Shown one piece after another: positions 21,601 to 30,105 of a DNA stretch of 64,000 nt; the stretch's first letter is position 1, and each line of letters starts with the position of its first letter. The DNA lies in NCBI RefSeq assembly GCF_001426185.1, contig NZ_LMRP01000001.1, positions 310,483 to 374,482 of the forward strand, in the 5' to 3' direction. Origin of the DNA: Rhodococcus sp. Leaf247 (GTDB taxonomy: Bacteria; Actinomycetota; Actinomycetes; Mycobacteriales; Mycobacteriaceae). The notes beneath the pieces are model-generated. The model did no database searches, was not told the origin of the DNA, and saw nothing but the letters and a program-made list of their open reading frames with translations. Made by a program: the position numbers and the translations under genes.

Positions 21601-23239
21601 TCGGACCGGCGACCTGGTCCGCACAGCCGTCGACGGTCTGCTCGAGATGACCGGACGGTCCGACACCCAGACCAAGATCCGCGGCGTGCGCATCGAGCCG
21701 GGCGAGGTGGAGGCGGTTCTCGTCGCGCACCCGTCCGTGACGTCCGCGGCCGTGGTTGTCGGCGAGAACACGGCGGGTGCGGTCCTGGCGGCTCACGTCA
21801 CCACGACGCAGGGCGCCGACCCGGTGGACATCCGCGAGTTCCTGTCCACTCTGCTTCCGCGTGGACTCGTCCCGGCAACGATCACGATGCACGACGCCCT
21901 GCCGCTGACCGCGCACGGAAAGGTCGACAGGCGTGCGCTGTCGATGCCCGTCGGCACACTCGAGCCGCTCGGTCGCGGTCACCGTGGGGAGTCGACGTCG
22001 GCGGTCGCCACCATCCGCCCCGTGGCTCCGGTCCGGTCGATGCTCGACATCGTGAGCTCGTCCTTCGCCGACGTCCTCGGACTCGACACCGTCGGTCCGG
22101 ACGACGACTTCTTCGCCCTCGGCGGCAATTCACTGGCCGCGGTGCGCGTCATGGATGTGCTGCGTGAGCGCATCGGCGACCGTATCGACACCGATGCCGT
22201 CGACGTCACCTGGTTCTTCGACGCAGCCACCTCGGCTGCGTTGTCCGCCCGTCTACAGGAGCTGATCATGCTCGATGAAGGTCGCACGGACACCACGTCC
22301 ACCGGCACCGCAACGAAGGCCACCGGCGCGAACGGCACCGGCACCAACGGCACCAGCCCGAACGGCACCGGATCGAACGGCACCGGGTCGAACGGGTCGG
22401 CCTCGAACGGGTCACATGCCGCACGCCCCGCCACCGGTTCGGTCCGCCGATCCAGCACCGACGTCGTTCTCCCGCTGAGAGCCGGCGACGACGGGGTCAC
22501 GCCGTTGATCTGCGTGCACCCCGCCATCGGACTGTCGTGGAGCTACACCGGGCTGCTCCCGCACCTCGACCCCTCCATCCCCGTCCTGGGTCTGCAGGCT
22601 CGCGGTATCGCGGTCGCTGCACCGGCGCCGGCGTCGATCTCCGAGATCGCCCGCGACTACGTCAACACGGTCCGCACCCAGTTCCCCGAGGGCCCGTACC
22701 GGCTGCTGGGCTGGTCCCTCGGAGGCCTGATCGCCCACGCGATGGCCATCGAGTTCCACAAGCTCGGCGAGACCGTCGAGCTGATCATCATGGACGCGTA
22801 TCCGCTGGCCGGGTCCGGACTGCCGAGGACGGAGATGTCCGTGGCGTCGTTGATCCGGGAGTTCCTGCCGCTGGAGATGGACGTCGACGACGACATCGGC
22901 CTGGACGAGGCGATCGCGATGATCCGGGCCGCCGGTGGACCGACGGCGCACCTGGACGAAGGACAGATGCGCCGCCTGTACGAGAGGTACCGCCTGTTCG
23001 TCGACCTCGGTCACGATCACGCCCCCGAGCGTTTCGACGGCGACCTCACGTTCTTCTCGGCGACTGTCGACGCGGATCCGACTCTCACTCCGTGGGCGTG
23101 GCGCCGCTACATCGCGGGCTCCATCACCGACTTCCCGGTGGACGTCCAGCACAACGCGATGGGCACACCCGACGCGTTGGCGGCCGTCGCGCGCCGTCTC
23201 GGGAACGCGCCTCTCGCCCTGCTCGCTGGTGCTCGGTGA
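12662..23239 (+). CDS. Three-module non-ribosomal peptide synthetase (C-A-PCP)x3-TE
   Basis: A 3525-residue assembly line. Module 1: condensation domain with HHVAIDG (His170), adenylation domain with YTSGSTGTPKG near 634 and YGPTE near 766, and carrier domain with Ser1013 in LGGNSL. Module 2: HHVCVDG (His1210), YTSGTTGRPKG near 1695, carrier Ser2081 in LGGTSL. Module 3: HHIAADG (His2295), YTSGTTGRPKP near 2766, carrier Ser3157 in LGGNSL. An Asn-Gly-Thr-rich linker (3224-3251) leads to a thioesterase with GWSLGG (Ser3352). No epimerisation, methylation or cyclisation domain was seen. An N-terminal condensation domain implies an acyl or peptidyl donor made elsewhere. The start at 12662 follows a GGGAGA site. 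No MbtH-like gene, hydroxyornithine or dihydroxybenzoate genes are nearby, so a siderophore role is not supported. The product is unknown. Confidence 0.95.
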   Translation: MAERSSHSKTGGVGDVDAGVDTGSDYEDVFDLTTAQRDMWLLQELDPDVTFAVAHYMDIRGPIDVDLLAQAMRQTTVETGSMLTTLVTEGDEADDPDAGRRHTVRQRLDRSLADVELIRVDVSAEDDPEDAAVELMTEFTRPLDMYRDALGYTALITLGEDHHYWYARGHHVAIDGYGASVAAARTAEIYSALVEGREPPPARARHPRAFALAEAKYRASSRLERDRAYWAGLRDVLGEPVSMSGRVAPPSAYNHRCDTLLGTNADRTVHDAAERHQSTVAVVVAAAFAAFLARVTDTPDVVVTMPMAARVTSWMRESASMAANAVPVPAHCGGSVEIGDVVREVGRRVSESLRHQLLPASEIAHLLGAPGVTLGPTINLMMFGERVMLGDIPADLELLTSGPTADMAVTVHQSTTSGRLRVDLEGNPALYSADDLVTHSERFAQFLVEFAAAEVGTPLRTISLLTEQERLEVLPPTDVMVPPFATLADILTRGVALGTGNAAVVDGTVEVTYAELDARSDDLARELTDLGIGPDIVVVSALPRSHWSITSAWSIAKSGGAYLPIDPALPLERIATIVHDSGALVGVTTSDLVDTLPSQVQWILVDDVREPSRPLLPRPVFSRPGPDDLAYVIYTSGSTGTPKGVAVTHRGLAAMTYAAISSHRLPRAARVMHFVSPGFDASILEMVLAFGSGGTLVVVPSDVHGGDELAAALHDLRIDAGFVTPSALATVRVPVGGGPRAIGVGGDVVPAALVDDWAPGRRLVNVYGPTESTVAVTFGPLVAEHEVELGSPFPGIRAFVLDSNLALTAPGCVGELYLGGTGIARGYLGRTDLTAGRFVADPFGYSDRLYRTGDLVTWTTRGTLVYLGRRDGQVKVRGFRIELGEIEEALRSLSDVVDAAVVVRGSGAHRTLDGFVTVDAGSAAESDGLVDELALLLPQYMIPNRITVLDEMPLNPNGKIDRRRLPEHSAREDRPTRAPETENEILVAGILAEILGLDDVAATDDFFELGGNSLLATRVASRVSAVGGHSIGVREIFSHPVVERLALHLDDGGPRESGDESGPVPVDRSVPIAASPPQRSMWWIEQYRPSATYHVPMALRIFGTFSVEAARSALVDVVTRHESLRTVFGIDDTRAAAEQVGPVQIVLGIEAATTALDVALIDAADEEAVTATLADVASRPFDLFSDLPLRAAILTVGPGSDDHVLALILHHVCVDGWSLGVLAADLLAAYTARVDGDEPRWAPLPVQYADASEWQRRSLGSLDDPSSPLASATAWWLDTLAGLPDVPTPGADRARPAEPTGLGATVGIELDAEQTAKLDSVSRRIGLSHFMIVHAALVIVLAELGAGHDVTVGTAVAGRRHQDLDTVVGMFVNSVALRTVVDPTATVAEHLEAVRTADLEALARADMPFEVLVEALDPPRTPGRHPLFDVMLTQRTTPNISAAVGGAQISAHRIDVGRAKYDLEVVLDDSAGHSGGSAIEIDYSTDLYDRRTATAFLDRLLSVLDVMTTTLDAPLSDIGVLLPHERAATVPMRGRAKLRSVDAVTSLDESVALRAVTTPGAIAIVDGDRHTTYAELDTLVSRGAARLIDNGVSADTRVIGLLRRSTESVAAILAVARAGGAIVPVDPDYPAERRRFMVRDSKTLHAVCSDPADVPSDGFLWTTTDALFAEDGVPSLAVDTDDWSIPLDCTAYVTYTSGTTGRPKGVQVTRRGFGHVTAELVRAFGTTESSRVLSFASPSFDASMLELGLAFGSGATLVIVPPGIVGGTELSTLVREQKVTHTFLTPSVLATMIDVEPLPADLVGLGIGGENFGPDLLDAVASGRRIVNVYGPTETTISSHLEHLTLGDEVSIGRPVGGMRAVVLDARLRPVAPGVEGELHLAGTQLARGYLDRPALTAARFVADPYGLPGARTYRTGDLAKWSFPPDGTEPLVRITGRSDFQVKIRGLRIELGEIDAVLSTAPGVGGAVTVTAPGPTGETLLVSFVQSGDGIDGADVLRFARTRLPRHLVPTTVVVLDHFPLTPVGKLDRAALPVPDTLTDVSDRAARTAAEVALESVLADVLGVEKVGVSADFFALGGTSLTATRYAARIADVTGVHVPVRAVFDRPTVAELAELPELAELSELPAFTEVAESTAASRPTDARHALGASHAARNPIVRPDPMPLSPSQLSMWFAAKVSSTASAYIIVAGLHIRGPLDTDAVGAALDDVVARHESLRTVYPTVAGAPVQVVLPPVHVPLTVVEAGADDLDVTGPEVQAVLDELSDTPFELSTEVPVRGRIIRLSATDHVVGVAVHHIAADGESVTPLTTDLLLAYEARRSGSAPVWPEEPVQYIDHVLARTASITGDAREQSLAFWRESLEGSPAEHSLVTDMARPARPTGRADIVDAVLTPEARSRAREYAAAHHATEFMVVHAALAAVLAARTPEVDPLLGSADIVVGTPFAGRDGSDSMVGMAVNTLALRTPVSLSQSFDETLAVVRDRDLDAFDNAALPFDTLVSELRPERHPARHPIVQIMLSVHGSPPLHLELGDRTVTALTPPIDKSAFDLVVTLRAREDGGAVVSVTYSRELFLPSTARAMAAAVVDTIDRATTDGSLSLASLTGPTRIGPGTDSLGRLLHRAADESPHRTAVVAADGRRTYAELLAAADSLADELRAAGAVPGTVVALAMGRSLASVTAFWAIARSGATVLPIDPTYPEERLKYILEDAKPVLGLHAALTAVPASVPWWDLDVDGARVGSTETVSPIVADGLPRGERTLDDVAYLVYTSGTTGRPKPVAVTHRGLESLAVALGSTFDTTRTSRVLHAASPGFDAAVLELLLAVGRRSALIVAPPATYAGRALSALIDRERIDVLFLTPASLATLDPHDVPTVRTVGTGGEALPAALLEAWSHGRRVVNAYGPSETTVAATMGVQLAGRPPHVGAPVPAAAVHILSDALSEVESGELYVSGPLLAQGYPGRAATTASRFVASPFGRPGSRMYRTGDLVRTAVDGLLEMTGRSDTQTKIRGVRIEPGEVEAVLVAHPSVTSAAVVVGENTAGAVLAAHVTTTQGADPVDIREFLSTLLPRGLVPATITMHDALPLTAHGKVDRRALSMPVGTLEPLGRGHRGESTSAVATIRPVAPVRSMLDIVSSSFADVLGLDTVGPDDDFFALGGNSLAAVRVMDVLRERIGDRIDTDAVDVTWFFDAATSAALSARLQELIMLDEGRTDTTSTGTATKATGANGTGTNGTSPNGTGSNGTGSNGSASNGSHAARPATGSVRRSSTDVVLPLRAGDDGVTPLICVHPAIGLSWSYTGLLPHLDPSIPVLGLQARGIAVAAPAPASISEIARDYVNTVRTQFPEGPYRLLGWSLGGLIAHAMAIEFHKLGETVELIIMDAYPLAGSGLPRTEMSVASLIREFLPLEMDVDDDIGLDEAIAMIRAAGGPTAHLDEGQMRRLYERYRLFVDLGHDHAPERFDGDLTFFSATVDADPTLTPWAWRRYIAGSITDFPVDVQHNAMGTPDALAAVARRLGNAPLALLAGAR
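22331..22414 (+). repeat. Asn-Gly-Thr/Ser repeat linker between carrier and thioesterase domains
   Basis: Inside the synthetase gene, 28 codons (residues 3224-3251) encode a chain of NGT, NGS and intervening Gly/Ser/Pro residues from near-repeating AACGGCACC units. It joins the last carrier domain to the thioesterase and should be a flexible, disordered tether. Repeat number may vary between strains by slippage. Confidence 0.85.
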
Positions 23240-24237
23240 CCGCAGGACTCTCCCGAGGCGACACCCTGGCCGTCGACGTTCGCGGGCTGGTGAAGGACTA
23301 CACGGGACGACGCAACACCCACCGCGCGCTCGACGGCGTCGACCTGACGGCGGACGCGGGTCGGGTCACCGCCGTTCTCGGACCCAACGGGGCCGGTAAG
23401 ACGACGACGGTGCGCATCATCTCGACGTTGATCCGTCCGTCGTCGGGCTCGGTTCACGTCGCCGGTGTCGACGCGGTGCGCGATCCGCGGACCGTGCGCG
23501 GCCTGATCGGCCTGTCCGGTCAGTACGCCGCCGTGGACGGACGGCTCACGGGCTACGAGAACCTGCGCATGCTCGGCCGCCTCTACGGACTCAGTGCGCG
23601 GGACGCGCGAGCCCGCGCGCACCAGTTGCTCGAACGTTTCCGGTTGGAGGACACCGGCAAGCGATCGGTGTCGACGTTCTCGGGCGGTATGCGTCGACGA
23701 CTCGATCTGGCGGGAGCGCTGGTCGCGCGGCCGCCTCTGATCGTGCTCGACGAGCCGACCACGGGGCTCGATCCGCGGAGCCGTAACGACATGTGGGACA
23801 TCGTGACCGAACTCAAAGCGGACGGAACGGCAGTGCTTCTGACGACGCAGTATCTCGAGGAGGCCGATCGGCTCGCCGATGCCATCGTCGTCGTGGACGG
23901 CGGAGTCGTCGTCGCCCGCGGCACACCGACGGACCTCAAGTCCCGCGTCCGCCCTCCGTCTGTCGAGGTGCGCCTGGCCGATCCCCGCGACCTACGGTTG
24001 GCGGCTGACCTGTTGCCGCGCATGAACTTCCGAGTCCATCGCGACGGCGCCTCCGCAGGGTGGTTCACGGTCGACGCTCCCTGGGGAAGCGAGTCGATGG
24101 TGGATGTGCTGAGCCGGTTGCACGGCACCGGGATCCGCGTCGGCGACGCACGGGTGAACGTGCCCGACCTCAACGACGTGTTCTTCGAATCCACGGGAAG
24201 CTCCTCACCCGCGTCGATGGCGACGGCTGCATCGTGA
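23236..24237 (+). CDS. DrrA-like ABC exporter ATP-binding protein
   Basis: A 333-residue nucleotide-binding subunit with Walker A GPNGAGKTT, signature FSGGMRRRLDLA, Walker B LIVLDEPTTGLDP and the C-terminal extension (DUF4162-like) typical of daunorubicin-resistance DrrA and mycobacterial PDIM-exporter ATPases. GTG start overlapping the synthetase stop (GTGA), so it is translated directly after the NRPS. With the next gene it probably forms a two-component exporter for the NRPS product; DrrA-type pumps generally move hydrophobic or amphipathic compounds. Substrate inferred only from the operon. Confidence 0.93.
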   Translation: MTAGLSRGDTLAVDVRGLVKDYTGRRNTHRALDGVDLTADAGRVTAVLGPNGAGKTTTVRIISTLIRPSSGSVHVAGVDAVRDPRTVRGLIGLSGQYAAVDGRLTGYENLRMLGRLYGLSARDARARAHQLLERFRLEDTGKRSVSTFSGGMRRRLDLAGALVARPPLIVLDEPTTGLDPRSRNDMWDIVTELKADGTAVLLTTQYLEEADRLADAIVVVDGGVVVARGTPTDLKSRVRPPSVEVRLADPRDLRLAADLLPRMNFRVHRDGASAGWFTVDAPWGSESMVDVLSRLHGTGIRVGDARVNVPDLNDVFFESTGSSSPASMATAAS

Positions 24238-25070
24238 CTCAGCCGCTCCTCGTGAGACCCGTTCGCGAACAGAACGTCTCCAGCTTCCTCGTCGACTGCA
24301 TGACGATGACGCAGCGCAACCTGCTGACCATCCTGCGCGTGCCGCAGTTGCTTCTCGGCGCCACCATCCAACCGCTGATGTTCGTCCTGCTCTTCAGCTA
24401 CGTGTTCGGCGGAGCACTCGGCGGAGCGACGTACCGCGAGTTCCTGATGGGCGGCATCTTCACCCAGACAGTGGTGTTCAGCGCCGCGTTCACCGCCATC
24501 GGTCTGGCGACGGACAGCAAGGAAGGCATCGTCGACCGCTTCCACTCGCTCCCCATGTCCCGGTTGTCAATAGTGCTCGGTCGCACGCTGTCGGACATGT
24601 TGGTCTCCGTGGTCAGCATCGCCGTCATGATCGGCGCGGGTTACGCCGTGGGCTGGCGCATCCGGGGCAGCGCTCTCGACGCAGTGGGCGCCGTCCTGCT
24701 GCTGATGTTCTTCGGCTTCGCCATGTCGTGGATCGGCGCGGTCGTCGGATCGGTCGCCAGCACTGCCGAAAGTGCGCAGAGCGCGCTGATGATCATCCTG
24801 TTCCCGATCACGTTCATCTCGTCGGCGTTCGTTCCGTCGTCGACACTGCCCGGTCCCCTCCGCGCCGTGGCGCAATGGAACCCGATCACGTCGGTCGCGC
24901 GCTCGACCCGTGAGTCGTTCGGCAATCCCACCGCACCGTCCATCGCCATCCGGGAGCCGATCAACTGGGCGTCGAACCACCCGATGCTGTACTCGATCCT
25001 GTTCTCGCTGATGGTGCTGGCGATCTTCGTGCCGCTGACACTGCGCGTGACCCAGTCGCGCGAAGGCTAG
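24234..25070 (+). CDS. DrrB-like ABC-2 type exporter permease
   Basis: A 278-residue membrane protein with about six transmembrane segments. It opens with a cytoplasmic stretch and then LRVPQLLLGATIQPLMFVLL, the usual first helix of DrrB-type permeases. EGIVDRFHSLPMSR is the conserved cytoplasmic loop and ITFISSAFVPSSTLP a late periplasmic loop of ABC-2 transporters. The GTG start overlaps the ATPase gene stop (GTGA). Its own stop codon (TAG) overlaps the stop codon of the convergent DUF3017 gene. The three genes from 12662 to here form one tightly coupled operon. Confidence 0.92.
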   Translation: MTQPLLVRPVREQNVSSFLVDCMTMTQRNLLTILRVPQLLLGATIQPLMFVLLFSYVFGGALGGATYREFLMGGIFTQTVVFSAAFTAIGLATDSKEGIVDRFHSLPMSRLSIVLGRTLSDMLVSVVSIAVMIGAGYAVGWRIRGSALDAVGAVLLLMFFGFAMSWIGAVVGSVASTAESAQSALMIILFPITFISSAFVPSSTLPGPLRAVAQWNPITSVARSTRESFGNPTAPSIAIREPINWASNHPMLYSILFSLMVLAIFVPLTLRVTQSREG

Positions 25071-25366
25071 TCGGTACCCAACGGGTCGATCGACACGGCG
25101 AGCCACACCACCGCGCTGCCGACCGCAGCGAGGGACACCGTGTCGAATGCACGAGACCGCACGGCGAGTATTCCGACACGTTCGCTACCGAGACACAGTC
25201 GGCACGCGGCGGCGATCAGCGTGGCGAAACCGAAGACGAACGCACCTCGACGCCATCTGTCGGCAAGTACCAGGACCACCGCGACGACGATGACGACCAC
25301 AACGGCGATCACGGGGATGCTGCGTCGCAGCATGTCCCGCGCCGGTCGCCGCGACGAGGCGCTCAT
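25067..25366 (-). CDS. DUF3017 small membrane protein
   Basis: A 99-residue protein with three predicted transmembrane helices (about residues 15-35, 43-58 and 75-93). Its position directly after folD and its size match the Rv3355c family (DUF3017), conserved beside folD in mycolic-acid actinobacteria. The ATG overlaps the folD stop codon (ATGA). Function unknown; the linkage to folD may be only positional. Confidence 0.8.
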   Translation of the reverse strand: MSASSRRPARDMLRRSIPVIAVVVVIVVAVVLVLADRWRRGAFVFGFATLIAAACRLCLGSERVGILAVRSRAFDTVSLAAVGSAVVWLAVSIDPLGTD

Positions 25367-26235
25367 GACAGGGTCGACTCCGAGGCGGCCAGCAGACGCT
25401 CTGCGCGCTCGACCACATTGCTCAGCAGGAACGCACGGGTCAGGGGTCCGACACCACCGGGATTCGGCGACAGGAAGCCGGCGACCTCGTCGACACCGTC
25501 GGCCACGTCGCCCTTCAGCCCGTCGTCGGTGCGTGAGACGCCGACGTCGATGACCGCGGCACCGGGCTTGACCATGTCCGGCGTGATCAGTCCGACGACG
25601 CCGGCACCGGCGACGACGATGTCCGCGCGCCGCACCTCGGTGGCCAGGTCACGGGTGCCGGTGTGGCACAGCGTCACGGTGGCGTTCTCGGAGCGCCGGG
25701 TGAGGATGAGTCCGAGGGGGCGACCGACGGTGACGCCGCGGCCGACGACGACCACATGGGCACCGGCGATGGGCACGTCGTAGCGACGCAGCAGGTGCAC
25801 GATGCCGCGGGGAGTGCACGGGAGGGTGGAGTCCTCGCCCAGGACCAGCCGGCCGAGGTTGACGGGATGCAGGCCGTCGGCGTCCTTCTCGGGGTTCACG
25901 CGTTCGAGGGCGCGGTTCTCGTCCAGGTGCTTGGGCAGCGGGAGCTGCACGATGTAGCCGGTGCAGGCCGGGTCTGCGTTCAGCCCGTCGATGACGGCGT
26001 CGAGCTCGTCGCTGGACACGTCCGCCGGGAGGTCGCGCCGGATGGAGGCGATGCCCACCTTGGCGCAGTCGTTGTGCTTGCCGCGCACGTAGGCAGCGGA
26101 GCCCGGATCGTCACCGACCAGCACCGTCCCCAAGCCGGGGGTGATCCCACGCTCGCGCAGTGCGGTGACCCGCGCGGTCAGGTCGACGAAGATCTCGTCG
26201 CGGGTGAGTTTGCCGTCCAGTCTCGTTGCGGTCAC
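25363..26235 (-). CDS. folD: Bifunctional methylenetetrahydrofolate dehydrogenase/cyclohydrolase
   Basis: A 290-residue enzyme interconverting 5,10-methylene-THF and 10-formyl-THF with NADP. The catalytic lysine lies in YVRGKHNDC. The substrate-binding [12 protein letters not shown], the [13 protein letters not shown] loop and the nucleotide-binding [14 protein letters not shown] and [10 protein letters not shown] are all present. GTG at 26235 gives the usual N-terminus (TATRLDGK). It is transcribed divergently from trmL, with 54 bases between starts. It supplies one-carbon units for purine synthesis, which fits the gua genes in the same region. Confidence 0.95.
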   Translation of the reverse strand: MTATRLDGKLTRDEIFVDLTARVTALRERGITPGLGTVLVGDDPGSAAYVRGKHNDCAKVGIASIRRDLPADVSSDELDAVIDGLNADPACTGYIVQLPLPKHLDENRALERVNPEKDADGLHPVNLGRLVLGEDSTLPCTPRGIVHLLRRYDVPIAGAHVVVVGRGVTVGRPLGLILTRRSENATVTLCHTGTRDLATEVRRADIVVAGAGVVGLITPDMVKPGAAVIDVGVSRTDDGLKGDVADGVDEVAGFLSPNPGGVGPLTRAFLLSNVVERAERLLAASESTLS

Positions 26236-26289
26236 GCCGACAAGTTTCCCACGCTCCGCGGCGCCGGTGGGACATGGCAGGCTGAACGG

Positions 26290-26754
26290 GTGTTCCGTCT
26301 GATGTTCCACGAGCCCCGAATCCCCCAGAACACCGGCAACGCGATCCGACTCGTCGCCGGTACCGGGTGCGAACTGCACCTGGTCGAGCCACTGGGATTC
26401 GACCTGTCCGAACCCAAGCTCCGTCGAGCGGGTCTGGATTACCACGACCTGGCGTCGGTGACGGTGCATGCGAATCTCGAGGCCGCGTGGGAGTCGCTCG
26501 CACCCGAGCGTGTGTTCGCCTTCACCGCACACGCCACCACGTCCTACGCGTCGGTGTCCTACCGGGCCGGGGACGTTCTGCTGTTCGGGCCGGAACCCAC
26601 CGGTCTGGCACCGGAAGTTCTCGCCGACCCCCATGTCACCGATCGTCTGCGCATTCCGATGCTCGCCGGGCGCCGCTCGATGAACATCACCAACGCCGCA
26701 TCCGTCGTCGTCTACGAGGCGTGGCGTCAGTGCGACTTCGAGGGCAGCGTCTGA
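26290..26754 (+). CDS. trmL: tRNA (cytidine(34)-2'-O)-methyltransferase
   Basis: A 154-residue SPOUT-superfamily methyltransferase starting with GTG. The N-terminus [16 protein letters not shown] is the first SpoU motif, [10 protein letters not shown] the second and [23 protein letters not shown] the third, which forms the trefoil-knot SAM site. Its length equals TrmL (about 155) and M. tuberculosis Rv3366 (spoU). It methylates the wobble ribose in certain tRNA-Leu species. It is convergent with dnaE2. Confidence 0.93.
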   Translation: MFRLMFHEPRIPQNTGNAIRLVAGTGCELHLVEPLGFDLSEPKLRRAGLDYHDLASVTVHANLEAAWESLAPERVFAFTAHATTSYASVSYRAGDVLLFGPEPTGLAPEVLADPHVTDRLRIPMLAGRRSMNITNAASVVVYEAWRQCDFEGSV

Positions 26755-26776
26755 CCTTCCCGGGCGGTCGAGTGGA

Positions 26777-29700
26777 TCAGCGGAAGTCGCGGGAGCGCAG
26801 CAGCACTCGCAGGTCCAGCGTCTCGAGCTTGTCGGCCACCAGCGTCACGACGCCCTCGGCGTTCTGCACGATGCCCCGGATGAACAGGGCCTGTGACAAC
26901 TGCGCCGCCGAGCGGTACTTCTGCCACAGTCCCACCGAACACACCACGTTGATCATCCCCGTCTCGTCCTCGAGGTTGATGAACGTGACGCCCGCCGCGG
27001 TGGCCGGACGTTGGCGGTGGGTGACCGCGCCGGCCACGAGCACCCGGTCACCGTCCGCGACGGCCATCAAACCGTCGGCGGGGACGACGTCCATCTCGTC
27101 GAGCCGCTCGCGCAGGAACTGGGTCGGGTAGCTGTCGGGCGAGACACCGGTGGCCCAGATGTCCGCGGCGGCCAACTCCCACGCGCTCATGCCCGGCAGC
27201 GACGGAGCCCGGGTGGACGCACCGAGCGCCGGGAGTCGGTCGGGCCGTTCGGCTGCGGCGGCGCCGGCGGCCCACAGCGCTTCCCGACGGGTGACGCCGA
27301 AGCATGCCAATGCACCGGCGGTGGCCAGCGACTCCGCTTGCGTGACGGTCAGTTCCACACGTCCGGTGAGATCGAGCAGAGACGTGAACTGCCCGCCGGA
27401 CTCCCGCGCCGCCACGATCTTCTCGGCCAACGCCGTCCCGATGGACCGCACGTCGGACAGCCCGAGGCGCACCTCGGTGCCGTCGTTCTCGACCGTGGCA
27501 TGGGCGAGACTGGCACGGACGTCGGGCCCGTGCACCAGGACACCGTGCCGTCGAGCGTCGGCCACCAACGATTGCGGCGAGTAGAAACCCATCGGCTGAG
27601 CGCGGAGCAGCCCGGCACAGAACGCCGCCGGGTGATGCAACTTGAACCACGACGAGTAGAAGACCAGCGACGCGAAGCTCTGCGAATGACTCTCGGGGAA
27701 GCCGAAATTGGCGAAGGCGTAGAGCTTGTCGAAGATGCGGTCGGCTTTGACGCCGGTGATGCCGTGCAGGTCGCGCATCCCGTCGTAGAAGCGTTGCCGC
27801 ATGCGGTCCATCTTCTCCGGACTGCGCTTGGACCCCATGGCCCGACGCAGTTGGTCCGCCTCGGTGGCCGAGAACCCCGCAACGTCGACGGCCATCTGCA
27901 TCAGTTGCTCCTGGAACAGCGGGACACCCAGTGTGCGTTCGAGAGCACGTTCGAGCGACGGGTGGTCGAACGTCACGGGCTCGAGTCCGTTGCGGCGCCG
28001 GACGTAGGGATGCACCGAATGTCCCTGGATGGGACCGGGTCTGATGAGGGCGACCTCGACGACCAGGTCGTAGAACTCCCGCGGCTTCAGGCGAGGGAGC
28101 GTCGCCATCTGGGCCCGCGACTCCACCTGGAAGACACCGACGGAATCGGCGCGCTGCAGCATCTCGTAGACCGCGGCCTCGCCGAGGTCGAGTTCGGCGA
28201 GGTCGACGTGCAGTCCCTTGTGCTCCTTCACCAGGTCGATCATGTAGTGCAGCGCCGAGAGCATGCCGAGTCCCAGCATGTCGAACTTCACGAGTCCCAC
28301 TGCGGCACAGTCGTCCTTGTCCCACTGCAGCACGGTGCGGTTCTCCATGCGCGCCCACTCGACGGGGCACACGTCGGCGATCGGCCGATCGCAGATCACC
28401 ATGCCGCCGGAGTGGATGCCGAGATGCCGTGGGAAGTTCTCGATCTGCGCGGCGAGTTCGAGCACCGGGAGCGGGATGGTGGTCTCGCGGGCCTCGGCGG
28501 ACAGGTCGCGGCCCGGCACGCCGGACCAGCGGGTGATCTGCTTGCTCCACGCGTCCTGCTGCCCTTGCGATGCACCCAGCGCTCGGGCCATGTCCCGCAC
28601 GGAGGACTTGCCGCGATAGGTGATCACGTTGGCCACCTGCGCCGCGTACCCGCGCCCGTACTTGGCGTAGACGTGCTGGATGGCTTCTTCACGACGGTCG
28701 GACTCGATGTCCACGTCGATGTCGGGTGGGCCGTCGCGCTCGACGGAGAGGAAACGTTCGAACAGCAACCCGTTGCGCACGGGGTCGACGTTGGTGATGC
28801 CGATGGCGTAGCAGACCGCCGAGTTGGCCGCGGATCCTCGCCCCTGACACAGAATGTCGGCGCGTTTGCAGAAGTCGACGATGTCGTGGACCACCAGGAA
28901 GTACCCGGGGAAATCCAACTCGGTGATGACGGTGAGTTCGCGGTCGATCTGGGCGTAGGCCGCTGGTTCGTCCTCGCGTCGACCGTAGCGTCGCTCGGCA
29001 CCGCGCATCGTCAACTCGTGGAGCCACGTGATCTCGGTGTGGCCCTCCGGCACGTCGAACGGCGGCAGCTGCGGCGCGATGAGGTGCAGGTCGAACGCGC
29101 ACTCCTCCCCCAGTGCCGCGGCATGGGACACGGCGGTGGGATACGCCGAGAACAGCTGCGCCATTTCCGCGCCGGAGCGCAGGTGCGTCCCACCCAGCGG
29201 CGGAAGCCAGCCCGACGCGTCGTCGAGACTGCGGCGCGAGCGCACCGCCGCCATCGCCATGGCCAGTCGCCGACGGCCGGGCCGCGCGAAGTGCGCCGAC
29301 GTGGTGGCGATGACGGGCAGCGACAACCGCTGGGCCAATTCCGCGAGGACGTCGTTGCGGTCGTCGTCCTCCGCGATTCCCTGACGGGTCAGCTCCACCG
29401 TGACCCGATCCCGACCGAACCTGTCGACGAGTTCCCGTAGTGCCTGCTCTGCCGCCGCCGGTCCGCTCTCGGTCAGCGAACGCCGCACACTGCCCTTCCT
29501 GCACCCCGTCAGGATCTGCCAGTGCCCGCCCGCTGCGTCGGCCAAAGCATCGATGTCGTAGCGCGGACGCCCCTTCTCGCCCCCGGCGAGATGCGCGGTG
29601 GCGATCTCCCGGGAGAGCCGTCGGTAGCCTTCCTGCCCGCGAGCGAGTACCAGCAGATGAGTTCCGTCCGGATCGGCTGCGCCGGTGCGTGATTCGGTCG

Positions 29701-30088
29701 GCATACCCGTCTCCCCCAGGGAGAGCTCGGAGCCGAACACCGTCTTCATGTCCAGCTCGCGCGCCGCTTCGGCGAAGCGCACGACGCCGTACATGCCGTC
29801 GTGGTCGGTCAGCGCGATGGCGTCGAGACCCAGCCGGACGGCCTCCTCGACCATCTCCTCCGGCTGGGAGGCTCCGTCGAGAAAGCTGAACGACGAATGC
29901 GCGTGCAACTCGGCGTAGGGAACAGTGTTCTTCGGGCGTACCACCGCGCCTTCGTACGGATCCCGCTTCCGCGACCAGGCCGGACTGTCACCGCCGTCGC
30001 CCGCGGCCAGTGGATCGATGACACGGGGCTTTCCCGAGAGCAGCCGCTCCATCTCGGTCCAGCTGGGCGGTCCGTCGTTCCATCCCAT
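26777..30088 (-). CDS. dnaE2: Error-prone DNA polymerase III alpha subunit
   Basis: A 1103-residue C-family polymerase. The N-terminal PHP domain starts with [15 protein letters not shown] near residue 60. The catalytic motif [14 protein letters not shown] and the finger/thumb region with [15 protein letters not shown] follow, and a C-terminal OB-fold ends in [14 protein letters not shown]. The length and the shortened C-terminus, without the tau-binding region of replicative DnaE1, mark it as DnaE2. In mycobacteria DnaE2 performs damage-induced mutagenic synthesis together with ImuA' and ImuB. A LexA-like box lies 18 bases upstream of the ATG. The partner genes lie about 13 kb away in this window. 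Confidence 0.95.
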   Translation of the reverse strand: MGWNDGPPSWTEMERLLSGKPRVIDPLAAGDGGDSPAWSRKRDPYEGAVVRPKNTVPYAELHAHSSFSFLDGASQPEEMVEEAVRLGLDAIALTDHDGMYGVVRFAEAARELDMKTVFGSELSLGETGMPTESRTGAADPDGTHLLVLARGQEGYRRLSREIATAHLAGGEKGRPRYDIDALADAAGGHWQILTGCRKGSVRRSLTESGPAAAEQALRELVDRFGRDRVTVELTRQGIAEDDDRNDVLAELAQRLSLPVIATTSAHFARPGRRRLAMAMAAVRSRRSLDDASGWLPPLGGTHLRSGAEMAQLFSAYPTAVSHAAALGEECAFDLHLIAPQLPPFDVPEGHTEITWLHELTMRGAERRYGRREDEPAAYAQIDRELTVITELDFPGYFLVVHDIVDFCKRADILCQGRGSAANSAVCYAIGITNVDPVRNGLLFERFLSVERDGPPDIDVDIESDRREEAIQHVYAKYGRGYAAQVANVITYRGKSSVRDMARALGASQGQQDAWSKQITRWSGVPGRDLSAEARETTIPLPVLELAAQIENFPRHLGIHSGGMVICDRPIADVCPVEWARMENRTVLQWDKDDCAAVGLVKFDMLGLGMLSALHYMIDLVKEHKGLHVDLAELDLGEAAVYEMLQRADSVGVFQVESRAQMATLPRLKPREFYDLVVEVALIRPGPIQGHSVHPYVRRRNGLEPVTFDHPSLERALERTLGVPLFQEQLMQMAVDVAGFSATEADQLRRAMGSKRSPEKMDRMRQRFYDGMRDLHGITGVKADRIFDKLYAFANFGFPESHSQSFASLVFYSSWFKLHHPAAFCAGLLRAQPMGFYSPQSLVADARRHGVLVHGPDVRASLAHATVENDGTEVRLGLSDVRSIGTALAEKIVAARESGGQFTSLLDLTGRVELTVTQAESLATAGALACFGVTRREALWAAGAAAAERPDRLPALGASTRAPSLPGMSAWELAAADIWATGVSPDSYPTQFLRERLDEMDVVPADGLMAVADGDRVLVAGAVTHRQRPATAAGVTFINLEDETGMINVVCSVGLWQKYRSAAQLSQALFIRGIVQNAEGVVTLVADKLETLDLRVLLRSRDFR

Positions 30089-30105
30089 GACGCACCCTCA
30101 TTAGT

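Noticed and set aside
12662..23239. Siderophore (enterobactin or rhodochelin-like) synthetase
   Set aside because: The C-A-PCP-TE order is compatible, but no hydroxylase, DHB, MbtH or siderophore-uptake gene is linked and the specificity positions do not resemble Ser, Thr or ornithine codes.
27011..29440. An 809-codon open frame on the plus strand opposite dnaE2
   Set aside because: Antisense shadow of the DnaE2 coding frame with low-complexity composition and no recognisable domain.
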